Source: Psychromonas sp030397575 (lineage in GTDB: Bacteria > Pseudomonadota > Gammaproteobacteria > Enterobacterales > Psychromonadaceae). From it: a stretch of 64,000 nt of DNA. Made by a program: the position numbers and the translations under genes. Shown piece after piece: positions 1 to 8,573 of this stretch. Below the pieces are notes generated by a model, which saw nothing but the letters and a program-made list of their open reading frames with translations, did not search any database and was not told where the DNA came from. The stretch lies in assembly GCF_046250175.1 (NCBI RefSeq), contig NZ_CP176468.1; one strand, written 5' to 3'. Within the stretch, counting starts at the first letter, position 1; every line of letters starts with the position of its first letter.

Positions 1-455
1 CTCAGTAGTGGTGCCATTTCCATCGCTGCCATGCCGATATAATGCATTGCCCCAATGCCAGATCCAACTAATATACCACCAATAATTAATTGCTTTAGTC
101 TTATCTGGTCATTGGTGATCAGGGTTAACGCAACCCAAGAGGCCGCTAATGATGGGATAAATGACAATAGAGTTATATTTAAATTGTATGAAATATCAGT
201 GCATAACTCTAAGGCAATCATGCCGATGAAGTGCATTGACCAAACGCCACCTCCTAATGCGATACTACCGATTAATATGGAAATTCGTTTGCGTGCTGGC
301 GTTGCATTATATGCTTGATGGGCGATTTGAAAACCCATGTAAGAAGACAATATCGCAATACACAATGAGATAATAATCAACCAGGGATTATAAGTTGAAA
401 GCGCAAATAGGTTGTATTCACTATATTGAAAAATGTTTGTAATCTGTTCTGGCAT
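1..455 (-). CDS. MHYT-domain membrane sensor protein, N-terminal part (cut by window edge)
   Basis: The minus strand is open from an ATG at 455 to the window edge, giving about 151 residues with no stop. The translation is strongly hydrophobic and contains the motifs SMHFIGM and AMHYIGM, the repeated histidine-containing motif of MHYT domains, which are integral membrane sensor modules proposed to bind a metal or sense oxygen, CO or NO. MHYT domains are usually followed by GGDEF/EAL, histidine kinase or LytTR output domains; that part lies outside the window. The upstream ribosome site is weak, so the exact start is less certain than the family. Confidence 0.85.
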   Translation of the reverse strand, partial: MPEQITNIFQYSEYNLFALSTYNPWLIIISLCIAILSSYMGFQIAHQAYNATPARKRISILIGSIALGGGVWSMHFIGMIALELCTDISYNLNITLLSFIPSLAASWVALTLITNDQIRLKQLIIGGILVGSGIGAMHYIGMAAMEMAPLL

Positions 456-970
456 ATTATTAGCACCGATTTTAAATAAAAAATATGCTGTTACAGCATC
501 AAAGTAAATTGATTCTTTTTAATTGAACAATCATGTTGTATGAGGAATAAATCACATTGCTTAAGAAGGGAAGTGAAAAAATACTAGTGCTTTTCGACCT
601 TAGTTCCTTATTGCTAGCCTCATCCTATGAGATAAATTGTTCTGCTCAATTGTTATTATTGTTATTAAGCCTTACTAGGCATACTTGATAGTTATCGGCA
701 GATTTATAAAAAAATGAAGTTTTTTTTCATTATTTATTTAAAATTATGCTGTTACTGCGCAATTGAACTTAGACTGTAGTGGCTAAATTATCTTACTTCA
801 ACAAAATTGTTCGATATTTATACTTTTTTTAGGAGGAAAGGGTAAATATAGCTGTTTTTAGTGATTCTCGGGATGGTGCACGGATAAATGAGATATTAAG
901 CCTTAGGCTATGGTTAGTATCGTTTATCTATCAACAACACGTTTGTGTTGTTGATATCGGGTATGCCAAG
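456..970. other. Intergenic region between the MHYT gene and trhO
   Basis: About 515 AT-rich bases. It should hold the promoter of the minus-strand MHYT gene. A strong Shine-Dalgarno-like AGGAGG lies near 831 on the plus strand but no start codon and usable frame follows it. The only clear structure is the hairpin at 929-956, listed separately. Confidence 0.5.
929..956 (-). terminator. Hairpin downstream of trhO
   Basis: A perfect 12-bp stem (TATCAACAACAC and its complement) with a GTTT loop lies 14 bases beyond the trhO stop. There is no clear U-tract on either strand, so it may be a weak terminator or an mRNA-protecting 3' hairpin. Confidence 0.45.
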
Positions 971-1951
971 TTAAGCTTTTTCACGTTGTTTCATTTTTTG
1001 AGCTTGTTTGATTGCTCTGTTTTCTTCTAGTTGAGATACCGCTTCTGAACCGATATGGTTTTGACCACGCTGTTTAGATAAACGAATTTGTTTCTCACGC
1101 TCAAGGAAACGTTGCTTTTGCTCTTCAGAAAGGGAGTCGTGACATTGGTGACAGCTCACGCCTTGCATGTATTTCTCTGATTTCTTATCTTCTTCAGTGA
1201 TAGGCAAACGACAGCCATGACATTGGTCGTACTGACCTTTTTCTAGCTGGTGGTTAACTGATACGCGATTGTCAAAGACAAAGCATTCACCTTTCCACAT
1301 TGTTTCTTCTTCTGGCACTTCTTCCAGGTATTTCAGTACACCACCTTCTAAGTGATAGACTTCATCAAAACCTTGCTCTTTTAAGTAAGCTGTTGATTTT
1401 TCACAACGGATACCACCAGTACAAAACATAGCGACTTTTTTATGTTTTTCTGGATCTAGGTTTTCCTTAACATACTCTGGAAATTCACGGAAGTTAGTGG
1501 TTTTTGGATCCACTGCATTCTCGAAGGTACCGATGCTAATTTCGTAATCGTTTCGTGTATCAACCAATAATACTTCAGGATCGCTGATTAATGCGTTCCA
1601 ATCTTTCGGCTTTACATAGGTGCCCACAGTGCGGTTTGGGTCTATCCCTTCTACACCCATGGTTACGATCTCTTTTTTCAGTTTCACCTTGGTACGGTAA
1701 AATGGGTTTTCATCGTCAAATGAAAACTTAACAGTCAATGAAGCTAAACGCGGATCCGCTTTTAACCAATTTAGGACGTTATCAATACCTTCTTGTTCTC
1801 CTGCAATAGTACCGTTGATACCTTCGCTAGCTAACAATAAAGTGCCTTTAACTTGGTTTGCATTCAATATATTGAGTAATGGGGTTTGAATCTCTTCGTA
1901 ATTTGCTAGTTCAACAAACCTATATAAAGCACAAACAACTGTATTTGACAT
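971..1951 (-). CDS. trhO: tRNA uridine(34) hydroxylase TrhO (YceA family, rhodanese domain)
   Basis: A 326-residue protein with the three-part layout of the TrhO/YceA family. The N-terminal domain carries SEGINGT (about 42-48), a rhodanese domain spans about 125-220 with the active-site loop CTGGIRCEKS (Cys177), and the C-terminal region has paired cysteine motifs (CHGC and CHQCH) followed by a basic tail. Known members hydroxylate U34 of certain tRNAs to 5-hydroxyuridine, the first step toward cmo5U/mcmo5U, with the rhodanese cysteine essential. The length matches the family. It appears to be a single-gene unit, transcribed away from the AraC gene, with a hairpin after its stop. Confidence 0.95.
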   Translation of the reverse strand: MSNTVVCALYRFVELANYEEIQTPLLNILNANQVKGTLLLASEGINGTIAGEQEGIDNVLNWLKADPRLASLTVKFSFDDENPFYRTKVKLKKEIVTMGVEGIDPNRTVGTYVKPKDWNALISDPEVLLVDTRNDYEISIGTFENAVDPKTTNFREFPEYVKENLDPEKHKKVAMFCTGGIRCEKSTAYLKEQGFDEVYHLEGGVLKYLEEVPEEETMWKGECFVFDNRVSVNHQLEKGQYDQCHGCRLPITEEDKKSEKYMQGVSCHQCHDSLSEEQKQRFLEREKQIRLSKQRGQNHIGSEAVSQLEENRAIKQAQKMKQREKA

Positions 1952-2284
1952 GTATTTTCCCTCGTTCTACGGACCGAAACGTAAATTAGCCACGCATTAT
2001 ACGAATAGAAATGGCATAAGCAATTTTTATATTGCCTCTATTTTAATCTAATTAACTAAAGAAAATATTAATAATTGAAACTTAACAAGTTTCTCAAAAC
2101 TCGCTAACCAAGCTTTTATCTTATCCATAAAAGTTAAAAATAGATTGATAATATTCCTCCAAGATCAAATAAAAATGAATTAATGTTCTTTTGTGGGTAG
2201 AAAATCTGGTTAGTTAGTGTTTAATGTCTATACTGAAACTAATCAATTTATATTAAAAACAAAAGTTTAGAGCGAGGTATATGT
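1952..2284. promoter_or_regulatory. Divergent intergenic region trhO / AraC regulator
   Basis: About 333 bases, very AT-rich, separating two divergent genes, so it must contain both promoters. I see no convincing operator palindrome or terminator in it. Confidence 0.4.
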
Positions 2285-3298
2285 ATGCCGATACGTTTAC
2301 ATTTAATTAGAGCAAGTCATTTGAGCGTTATTGTTCAGTATGTACGTACATTATCTTTGCCTGTGGAAGCCTTACTAGAGCAAGCGGACTTAGATCATAT
2401 AGAATTGGATAATTCAAATCAGTTGATTTTAGAAACTAAAGTTTGGCGCTTTTTAGAGCTTGCTGCGGAAATGAAGGGAATGTCACATCTAGGTGGTTTG
2501 TTAGCAGAAGACAGTCATTTATCGGAGTATGGTGAGTTTACTAAGCAATTATTAGAGGCTGATAACTTGTACCAAGCTTTGCATTTTTTAATTCATAAAA
2601 TTGGTTTGCATAATAATAATAGCCTGTTTTGGCTTAAAGAAAGTGAGCAATGCGTTTGGATTTGTCGACCACAATATCCTTATGTTAAAGATAAACTGTG
2701 GCAAGCCGAGCAGCATGTGTTGAGTTTGCTGTGTAAAGTCATCGAAAATTATGCAGGTGATGGTTGGCAACCTAAAAAGATAAAATTACAAGATACTGTA
2801 GGGTTGGGCCTTGATCAGTCTCGCTTCTTTAATGATGCTGAAGTAGAGCTAGGACAGCGTTATTCTGCAATTGCTATTGAGCATGACCTATTAGAAGATC
2901 GTCATCTATCTAAAACGTTTTCTAATTCATCTAAGTTGGATTGTATTCCAGATTGTTTTTTACAAAGCTTTAAGCTGTTGTTAAAGCAGAATTATTTTGG
3001 TCAAGGTTGGCTAGCTGAAAATATTGCGAGTTCATTAGGAACCAGTGTTCGTACATTAAAAAGGAAGCTTCATGAACAAGGCACATCTCTTCGTAAAGTT
3101 TTCGATGAAGTGAGATTTCAACAAGCGTGTGACCTTATTAATCAAGATATTTATGATTATCAAGAATTGGCAGAAAAATTATCTTATACCCATGTGAATA
3201 ATTTTGTACGCGCTTTTAAACGTTGGAGTGGCATTACACCTAGAGAGTATATGCGTTTACGCGATCAACAGTTATTGAATAAGAATGGATTTTGGTGA
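2285..3298 (+). CDS. AraC-family transcriptional regulator (OruR/ArgR-like layout)
   Basis: A 337-residue protein. The N-terminal 200 residues resemble the AraC-type arabinose-binding-like domain found in regulators of the OruR group. Residues about 235-330 form an AraC double helix-turn-helix: LAENIASSLGTSVRTLKRKLHEQGTS is the first helix pair and LAEKLSYTHVNNFVRAFKRWSGITPREY the second, ending with the family's typical SGITPREYR-like motif. It is the DNA-binding regulator of an unknown target; the lipocalin 140 bases downstream on the same strand is one possibility. The inducer cannot be read from sequence. Confidence 0.88.
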   Translation: MPIRLHLIRASHLSVIVQYVRTLSLPVEALLEQADLDHIELDNSNQLILETKVWRFLELAAEMKGMSHLGGLLAEDSHLSEYGEFTKQLLEADNLYQALHFLIHKIGLHNNNSLFWLKESEQCVWICRPQYPYVKDKLWQAEQHVLSLLCKVIENYAGDGWQPKKIKLQDTVGLGLDQSRFFNDAEVELGQRYSAIAIEHDLLEDRHLSKTFSNSSKLDCIPDCFLQSFKLLLKQNYFGQGWLAENIASSLGTSVRTLKRKLHEQGTSLRKVFDEVRFQQACDLINQDIYDYQELAEKLSYTHVNNFVRAFKRWSGITPREYMRLRDQQLLNKNGFW

Positions 3299-3438
3299 GT
3301 TTATTATCAACTTAAGCAATTGATTCAGAAACCGTTAATACATGAGCATCAAAAAATAAGTATCAACCATAGTTAATGGTGGTCTTATGTATTTAAGCAT
3401 ACGTATTAAGTTACATCATGACGATTAGGGGAAGATAA

Positions 3439-3963
3439 ATGAGATTTTTATTGTTGATGGTTGCCGTTTTATTACAAACCAGTTGCACAGGTATACCCGA
3501 AGGCATGAAAGCCGTTAAAAATTTTGATAGTGAACGATACTTAGGTACATGGTATGAAATCGCACGTTTAAATCACTCTTTTGAAGAGGGATTAGAACAA
3601 GTTACAGCCACCTATTCAATGCGTGATGATGGTGGTATAAAAGTGGTTAATAGAGGTTATTCAACTGATAATCAACAATGGAAAGAGGCGGTTGGTAAAG
3701 CCTATTTTGTAAACGATGAGAATATTGGACATTTGAAGGTCTCTTTTTTTGGACCATTTTATGGCTCATATATTGTATTTAAAATGGATCAGGTTGATTA
3801 TCAATATGCTTTTATAAGTAGTTATAACCATGAATATTTGTGGCTTTTATCGCGTACACCAGAGGTAAGTGAAGCGGTAAAACAAGACTTTATTAAGACA
3901 GCTAAAGAATACGGCTTCGAAACTGAGCAGCTTATTTTCGTTAATCAACTGCCAGCTTCATAA
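3439..3963 (+). CDS. blc: Lipocalin family lipoprotein (Blc-like)
   Basis: A 174-residue protein starting with a short signal peptide and lipobox LLQTSC (lipidated Cys16), so it is predicted to be an outer-membrane or periplasmic lipoprotein. The lipocalin signature GTWYEIARL sits at 36-44 and the later motif WLLSRTPEVSEAV matches the C-terminal end of Blc-type lipocalins. Known Blc proteins bind lysophospholipids or fatty acids and are linked to envelope stress or stationary phase. It is preceded by a good GGGGAAG ribosome site. The convergent HAD gene starts six bases beyond the stop, with no clear terminator between them. Confidence 0.9.
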   Translation: MRFLLLMVAVLLQTSCTGIPEGMKAVKNFDSERYLGTWYEIARLNHSFEEGLEQVTATYSMRDDGGIKVVNRGYSTDNQQWKEAVGKAYFVNDENIGHLKVSFFGPFYGSYIVFKMDQVDYQYAFISSYNHEYLWLLSRTPEVSEAVKQDFIKTAKEYGFETEQLIFVNQLPAS

Positions 3964-3968
3964 TGCTT

Positions 3969-4625
3969 TTAACTGACTTTTTGGAGATCATCTAGTACAT
4001 CATTAAGCGATGTCTTGATATTATGTCCCAATGCAATGATGTCGGCATCAGGTACTACTAAATCTGGTACCTGATAGACTTTCATCTCTGCGGCTAAAGC
4101 AGAAATAACCCCGTTACTTGAGTCTTCAAAAGCTAAGCAAGCTTGTGGCGCTACTTTTAATCGCTGCGCAGCTAACAGAAATATCTCAGGATGTGGTTTA
4201 CCATTGGTGACTTCGCACCCACTACTAATATGTTCAAAATAATGCTCAATACCGGCTAATCGAAGTTTTGTTGCGGCGAGTTTCTGATGTGTAGAGGTTG
4301 CCACTGCTACTGGAATAGACTGAGATTTAAACCATTCTAATAAAGCAATAACTCCCTCTTTTACTGGAATCGCTTGTGTTTCAACAATTGGCCAATAACC
4401 ATCCATCCAGGCTTTGCGCAATGGAGCATATTCGGTATATTGTGCGTAATGATTCATTATCGCTTCTTCAATGCCTTTTGCATTGCGACCTATAATTTTG
4501 AGGTAAGCACTTTTAACAAAAGGTAAAGATAGTTGCTGACAGGCTTGTTCAAAGGCTTGCATACAGACACGTTCAGTATCCAGTAGCAAACCATCCATAT
4601 CAAAAATAGCAGCTTGGTAAGTCAT
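3969..4625 (-). CDS. HAD-superfamily hydrolase, beta-phosphoglucomutase-like subgroup
   Basis: A 218-residue protein with HAD motif I DMDGLLLDTE (Asp9 nucleophile, Asp11 acid/base), an alpha-helical cap (about 16-85), motif II at ATSTHQK, a motif III lysine in NGKPHPEIF and motif IV FEDSSNGV. This pattern is that of small phosphatases or phosphomutases acting on sugar phosphates and related compounds. The exact substrate cannot be chosen from sequence. It is convergent with the lipocalin gene and its stop lies six bases from that stop. It may be co-transcribed with the EamA gene upstream, with about 70 bases between them. Confidence 0.88.
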   Translation of the reverse strand: MTYQAAIFDMDGLLLDTERVCMQAFEQACQQLSLPFVKSAYLKIIGRNAKGIEEAIMNHYAQYTEYAPLRKAWMDGYWPIVETQAIPVKEGVIALLEWFKSQSIPVAVATSTHQKLAATKLRLAGIEHYFEHISSGCEVTNGKPHPEIFLLAAQRLKVAPQACLAFEDSSNGVISALAAEMKVYQVPDLVVPDADIIALGHNIKTSLNDVLDDLQKVS

Positions 4626-4697
4626 AACACACTCAATCCATCAATAATTGTTGGCTAGTGTACCTGCTTTTTACAATCTATAAAGTAGTGAAAAATC

Positions 4698-5570
4698 CTA
4701 TACCCATTTTTTAAAAGGTTTAAAGGAGATAAATCCAACAAACACACCGCTAATGACACAAAGGCTGGCAACGAGTGTGACTGCACTAATTTGTTCTTGA
4801 TAAAACAGTGCGCCTCCTAGTAAACCAAAGATAGGCACCAATAGGGTTAAAGGCGCCACCATAGTTAATGGGTAAGAGATCAATAAACGATTCCAAATCC
4901 AGTATCCTAACAAGGTGACTGGATAGGCTTGAAATAAAACCGAAAAAATAACACGTCCATTAAGCTGAGTTGATAAGGTGTTGAAAGCTAAACTACCTGA
5001 CTGCCAGTAAACCATTAAAAATAATGGAATAGGTGCGCATGCCATGGCCCATAAACTGAAAGCAAATACCTGTTTGGGTGCCGCTTTCTTTACGGTGATA
5101 CTCGCCAAACTCCAAGCAAGTGCGGCACATAAGATCAATATTAATCCTGATTGAGTAACCGAACCATTGGTAACCGTTAAGCAGAGTAATAAACCTATTA
5201 TGGCCAGAGCACTTCCTATTATTTTATTGATAGAGAGTGTCTCTTTTAATAGGAAATAGCCTAAGAATAAACCAAATACGACGTTCATTTGTAATAAAAC
5301 CGATGCCATACCCGCACTTAACCCTGCTTGAATTGACCAGGTTGCCATTCCCCAAATACCAATAGCAAATAACCATCCATAAACGATTAAATATAACCAT
5401 GACACATTTGGTTTTTTAACAAAGAAGATAGCGGGTAAAGTCGCTAAGCTGAAGCGTAATGCAGTTAGTAATAAGGGATCAATCTCGTTAACACCTAGTT
5501 TAATAACAGAGAAGTTTAGCCCCCAGACTACCATCACTAATACACCTAATATTAAATCGTTTCTTTTCAT
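4698..5570 (-). CDS. EamA/DMT-family transporter
   Basis: A 290-residue polytopic membrane protein with the ten-helix, two-repeat architecture of the drug/metabolite transporter superfamily. WGLNFSVIKLGVNEIDPLLLTALRF at the N-terminus and LGYWIWNRLL with SYPLTMVAPLTLLVPIFG in the second half are typical EamA motifs. Members export amino acids or other small metabolites. It lies divergent from a MocR-type regulator with about 110 bases between the starts, a pairing often seen when the regulator controls the exporter; this is inference here. Confidence 0.88.
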   Translation of the reverse strand: MKRNDLILGVLVMVVWGLNFSVIKLGVNEIDPLLLTALRFSLATLPAIFFVKKPNVSWLYLIVYGWLFAIGIWGMATWSIQAGLSAGMASVLLQMNVVFGLFLGYFLLKETLSINKIIGSALAIIGLLLCLTVTNGSVTQSGLILILCAALAWSLASITVKKAAPKQVFAFSLWAMACAPIPLFLMVYWQSGSLAFNTLSTQLNGRVIFSVLFQAYPVTLLGYWIWNRLLISYPLTMVAPLTLLVPIFGLLGGALFYQEQISAVTLVASLCVISGVFVGFISFKPFKKWV

Positions 5571-5683
5571 TATTTGCTCTCTATTGATTTACTTGCTCTT
5601 GTGTCTATTATCAAACAAACTAAAAAAGAGAACAGATACAATAATTGTAAATTAAAGCGGTACAATTTATTAAGGAAGCGAAT

Positions 5684-7084
5684 ATGAGGTATAAGGAATT
5701 AGCAGCACAATGTATACAACAAATTGAATCTGGGCAATTGGCAGTTAATACTAAGATGCCTTCTTTACGTAACTTTAAATTGTTACATAATGTCAGTATG
5801 ACAACCGCATTAAATTGTTATCAGCATTTAGAGTCACTAGGCTGGTTATTAGCAAAACCACAATCAGGTTATTATGTTGCTAAACAATCAGTGATAGACA
5901 AGAAACCAAAGGCTCCGACGATAATCTCCTTTCAAAGTGCAACAACTCAACCATCATTACCAAAGCTAAATAATCCATTTGTAGATCCATGTCCATTAGG
6001 GATTGCTCGTTATGACCCTAGCTTAATGCCTGTGATTAAATTACAGCAAAGCTTCAAAAGAGCGATGAAGCTACAGGGGGATTTGTTAAGTCATTACCCT
6101 CACCCCCAAGGAGAGATAAGTTTTAGAGAAAACCTAAGCATGCATTTCAAGAGTGTCGACTTTCATTTTTCAGCAAAAGATTGTGTTGTGACCCATGGTT
6201 GCTTAGATGCGATACGCACTGCTATTGAAATCACCACGGGTATTGGTGATGCCATTGCCATTAGTTCTCCCTGTTTTTCTGGTTTATTGGAACTATTAGG
6301 TGTAATGGGGCGACGAGTTGTTGAAATTCCATCTGTTAAAGAAGGGATAGATCTTGAGCAACTGCAAAAACAGATGCAATTAGGTACTATAAAAGCTGGT
6401 TTATTTTGTACTTCTCATATGAACCCGCAAGGCACATCTATGAATGCTCTGCAAAAACAAAAATTAGTTGAATTAGCGACGCGTTATAAAGTGCCGATTA
6501 TCGAGGATGATGTCTATCTTGAGTTGGGTTTTCAACAAGTCATCCCTTTACCTGCAAAACATTGGGATAGGGAAGGCTATGTACTGTGGTGTGGTTCGAT
6601 ATCTAAAACCATCGCCGCAGGTTATCGACTAGGCTGGTGTTTACCTGGACGGTATTTAGATGCTTATTTACGACAACGTTTATTTGCGAATCAGGGGGTT
6701 ACATCACCTTTACAACTTGCTATTTCTGATTTCATAGGCCGTGGTGATTATATCAACCACCTCAAAAAGGTGCGTTTACATTTACAGCAACAAACTTTGT
6801 TGTATATGACTTATCTACAGGGAAATTTACCCGAAGGTAGTAAAATAAGTCACCCTGCAGGCGGTTTTGTATTATGGATTGAGGTTGCTAAGCTTAATAC
6901 TAACCAATTAAAACCATTAGCGAGACAAAATAAAATCGATATTCGCATTGGTGATGAGTTTAGTACGCTAGGGTTGTATTCACATTGCTTTCGGTTAAAT
7001 ATCGGTTTTAATATGACAGCTACGCAGGTAGCTTTGCAATTATCCTGTTTAATGAAATTGATTAAAATCTGCTTAAAGGAATGA
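5684..7084 (+). CDS. MocR-type regulator: GntR helix-turn-helix fused to class I aminotransferase-like domain
   Basis: A 466-residue fusion. Residues 1-70 form a GntR winged helix (MPSLRNFKLLHNVSMTTALNCYQHLESLGWL); residues about 95-460 form a fold-type I aminotransferase domain with the PLP lysine at Lys308 in GSISKTIAAGYRLGW and the upstream aspartate in IIEDDVYLE. MocR proteins use PLP or its adducts as effector and act as regulators. The divergent EamA transporter is a likely target. The DUF3820 gene overlaps or directly follows its stop codon, so the two are co-transcribed. Confidence 0.92.
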   Translation: MRYKELAAQCIQQIESGQLAVNTKMPSLRNFKLLHNVSMTTALNCYQHLESLGWLLAKPQSGYYVAKQSVIDKKPKAPTIISFQSATTQPSLPKLNNPFVDPCPLGIARYDPSLMPVIKLQQSFKRAMKLQGDLLSHYPHPQGEISFRENLSMHFKSVDFHFSAKDCVVTHGCLDAIRTAIEITTGIGDAIAISSPCFSGLLELLGVMGRRVVEIPSVKEGIDLEQLQKQMQLGTIKAGLFCTSHMNPQGTSMNALQKQKLVELATRYKVPIIEDDVYLELGFQQVIPLPAKHWDREGYVLWCGSISKTIAAGYRLGWCLPGRYLDAYLRQRLFANQGVTSPLQLAISDFIGRGDYINHLKKVRLHLQQQTLLYMTYLQGNLPEGSKISHPAGGFVLWIEVAKLNTNQLKPLARQNKIDIRIGDEFSTLGLYSHCFRLNIGFNMTATQVALQLSCLMKLIKICLKE

Positions 7085-7086
7085 AT

Positions 7087-7302
7087 ATGTTAGATAACCC
7101 ACAGGCATTAAGTGATGCAATTAATCAAATTATGCCATTTGGTAAGTACGCGGGAAGTAAATTAATTCATTTACCTGAGCCTTACTTAGTCTGGTTTAAT
7201 AGCAAAGGTTTCCCTGAAGGTAAGTTAGGTGAGCAACTTGCACTAATTTATGAAATAAAATTGAATGGTTTAGAAAAAATGCTTGTCCCATTAATTAAGT
7301 AG
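7087..7302 (+). CDS. DUF3820 family protein
   Basis: A protein of about 71 residues. Two ATGs are possible: one at 7081 overlapping the preceding stop, and one at 7087. The second is preferred because AAAGGA ends six bases before it. The motif MPFGKYAGSKLIHLPEPYLVWF followed by FPEGKLGEQL is the recognisable signature of DUF3820, small cytosolic proteins of unclear role (one homologue was named a putative quorum-sensing-regulated virulence factor). It is translationally coupled to the MocR gene, which says nothing firm about function. Confidence 0.85.
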   Translation: MLDNPQALSDAINQIMPFGKYAGSKLIHLPEPYLVWFNSKGFPEGKLGEQLALIYEIKLNGLEKMLVPLIK

Positions 7303-7332
7303 TATGGGGTAATGTGTATCAAAGGAGTGAGT

Positions 7333-8328
7333 ATGTTGCAAATTATCAAGTGGTTACCTATACCGGTTTTATTGGCTAATCATGCTGTGATTGCTGAGCC
7401 GCTAAGTAAGGAAGCTGGTTGGGATATTACATTGAGTGTGAATGTAGGATACAGCGGTGGTACATCACAATTTGATACTGACGATGATAACCAAGTCACT
7501 GACAATTTAAGTAATAGTGGTCAATTCTCAGGATCGAGTCTGACTTATCCATTAGGTCGAATACAGTACACTTTAAATAGCCGTCATACCCAGTTTTTTT
7601 TAGGCAATAGTCGTGATCAAGTCTCCACAGCAAAATTTCAATATGAGCTCGGGGTACTACATCAGTTTTCTGATGATACTAAGTTCACTTTTGCATTCTT
7701 TCCTAAATTGTCCTTTTTAAATGAAACATGGTCCGATCCATTTGTTGAAAATAGTGACCGCGATACCACGGATATTAGTGTTGGTGGGGCAAGGGTTGCA
7801 GTGGAACGAATCTTTGGTTCTCCATTTACACTTAAATATGCGGTGGCCAGCAGTAGCATTGATGATGAACAGAGTGGACAAAGTCAGTTAATGGATGCAC
7901 AGGAAATAGCGGCATTACAACGCGATAGTTTATATCAAAAATTCGAAGTAGAAACTTTGTTTCCTATTGATCGTGGATTATTGCTGAAACCAACTTTGCA
8001 ATACACTCATCGTAATGCAGAAGGTGATGCAAATAGCTTTGATCAATATGTTGCTCAAGTGGCGCTGATGTTATTTAGTGATAGACACACATTAATTACT
8101 ACCTTAAGCGCAGGTAAGCGTTTCCATCAACAAGAAAATCCTATTTTTGATACAACACAACAGGTTAATACTTTCAGTATTTTTTCTTTATATAGCTATC
8201 AACGTCCCTTTAATTGGAAGGGCTGGGATTGGACTATGATGCTCGGATATAGCAGAGAAGATGCCAATATTGAGTTTTATGATAGTAATCGCTTTATTGT
8301 CTCAACAGGAATGGCTTACCAATTTTAG
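7333..8328 (+). CDS. DUF2860 family exported protein, probable outer-membrane beta-barrel
   Basis: About 331 residues from the ATG at 7333, chosen because AAAGGAG lies just upstream. It begins with a signal peptide (MLQIIKWLPIPVLLANHAVIAEP). The mature part has alternating hydrophobic/polar strands, an aspartate-rich SQFDTDDDN, PLGRIQYTL, and ends in GMAYQF, a terminal aromatic residue typical of outer-membrane barrels. The overall pattern matches my memory of DUF2860 proteins of vibrios and relatives. Function is unknown. A weak terminator-like hairpin follows the stop. Confidence 0.75.
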   Translation: MLQIIKWLPIPVLLANHAVIAEPLSKEAGWDITLSVNVGYSGGTSQFDTDDDNQVTDNLSNSGQFSGSSLTYPLGRIQYTLNSRHTQFFLGNSRDQVSTAKFQYELGVLHQFSDDTKFTFAFFPKLSFLNETWSDPFVENSDRDTTDISVGGARVAVERIFGSPFTLKYAVASSSIDDEQSGQSQLMDAQEIAALQRDSLYQKFEVETLFPIDRGLLLKPTLQYTHRNAEGDANSFDQYVAQVALMLFSDRHTLITTLSAGKRFHQQENPIFDTTQQVNTFSIFSLYSYQRPFNWKGWDWTMMLGYSREDANIEFYDSNRFIVSTGMAYQF

Positions 8329-8331
8329 ATA

Positions 8332-8364
8332 GATGAAATGTGCTTATATTTCATCCAGTTTTCT
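8332..8364 (+). terminator. Possible terminator after the DUF2860 gene
   Basis: An 8-bp stem GATGAAAT/ATTTCATC with an 8-base loop is followed after a few bases by TTTTCTTT. Short and AT-rich, so only moderately convincing. Confidence 0.5.
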
Positions 8365-8573
8365 TTAAAAGCCACTTCTCCTAAGTGTGACTTAGATCTC
8401 ATTAATTGGCTTGAAATCAATCAAATTGTTTTAATAATAAGCGAAAAAACCATAAATCAGACTATTTAATGACTATTTTGTTAGGGTATTGTTAAGAACT
8501 CTAATTAAGGAATGATTGTTGTTCTCGTTAATACTAATTTATCACAGGGTAGTGTTTAGGAGGGTTATTTCTT

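Noticed and set aside
55..318. Plus-strand open frame of 87 codons at the left edge
   Set aside because: It is opposite the MHYT domain gene, whose histidine motifs are clearly conserved on the minus strand.
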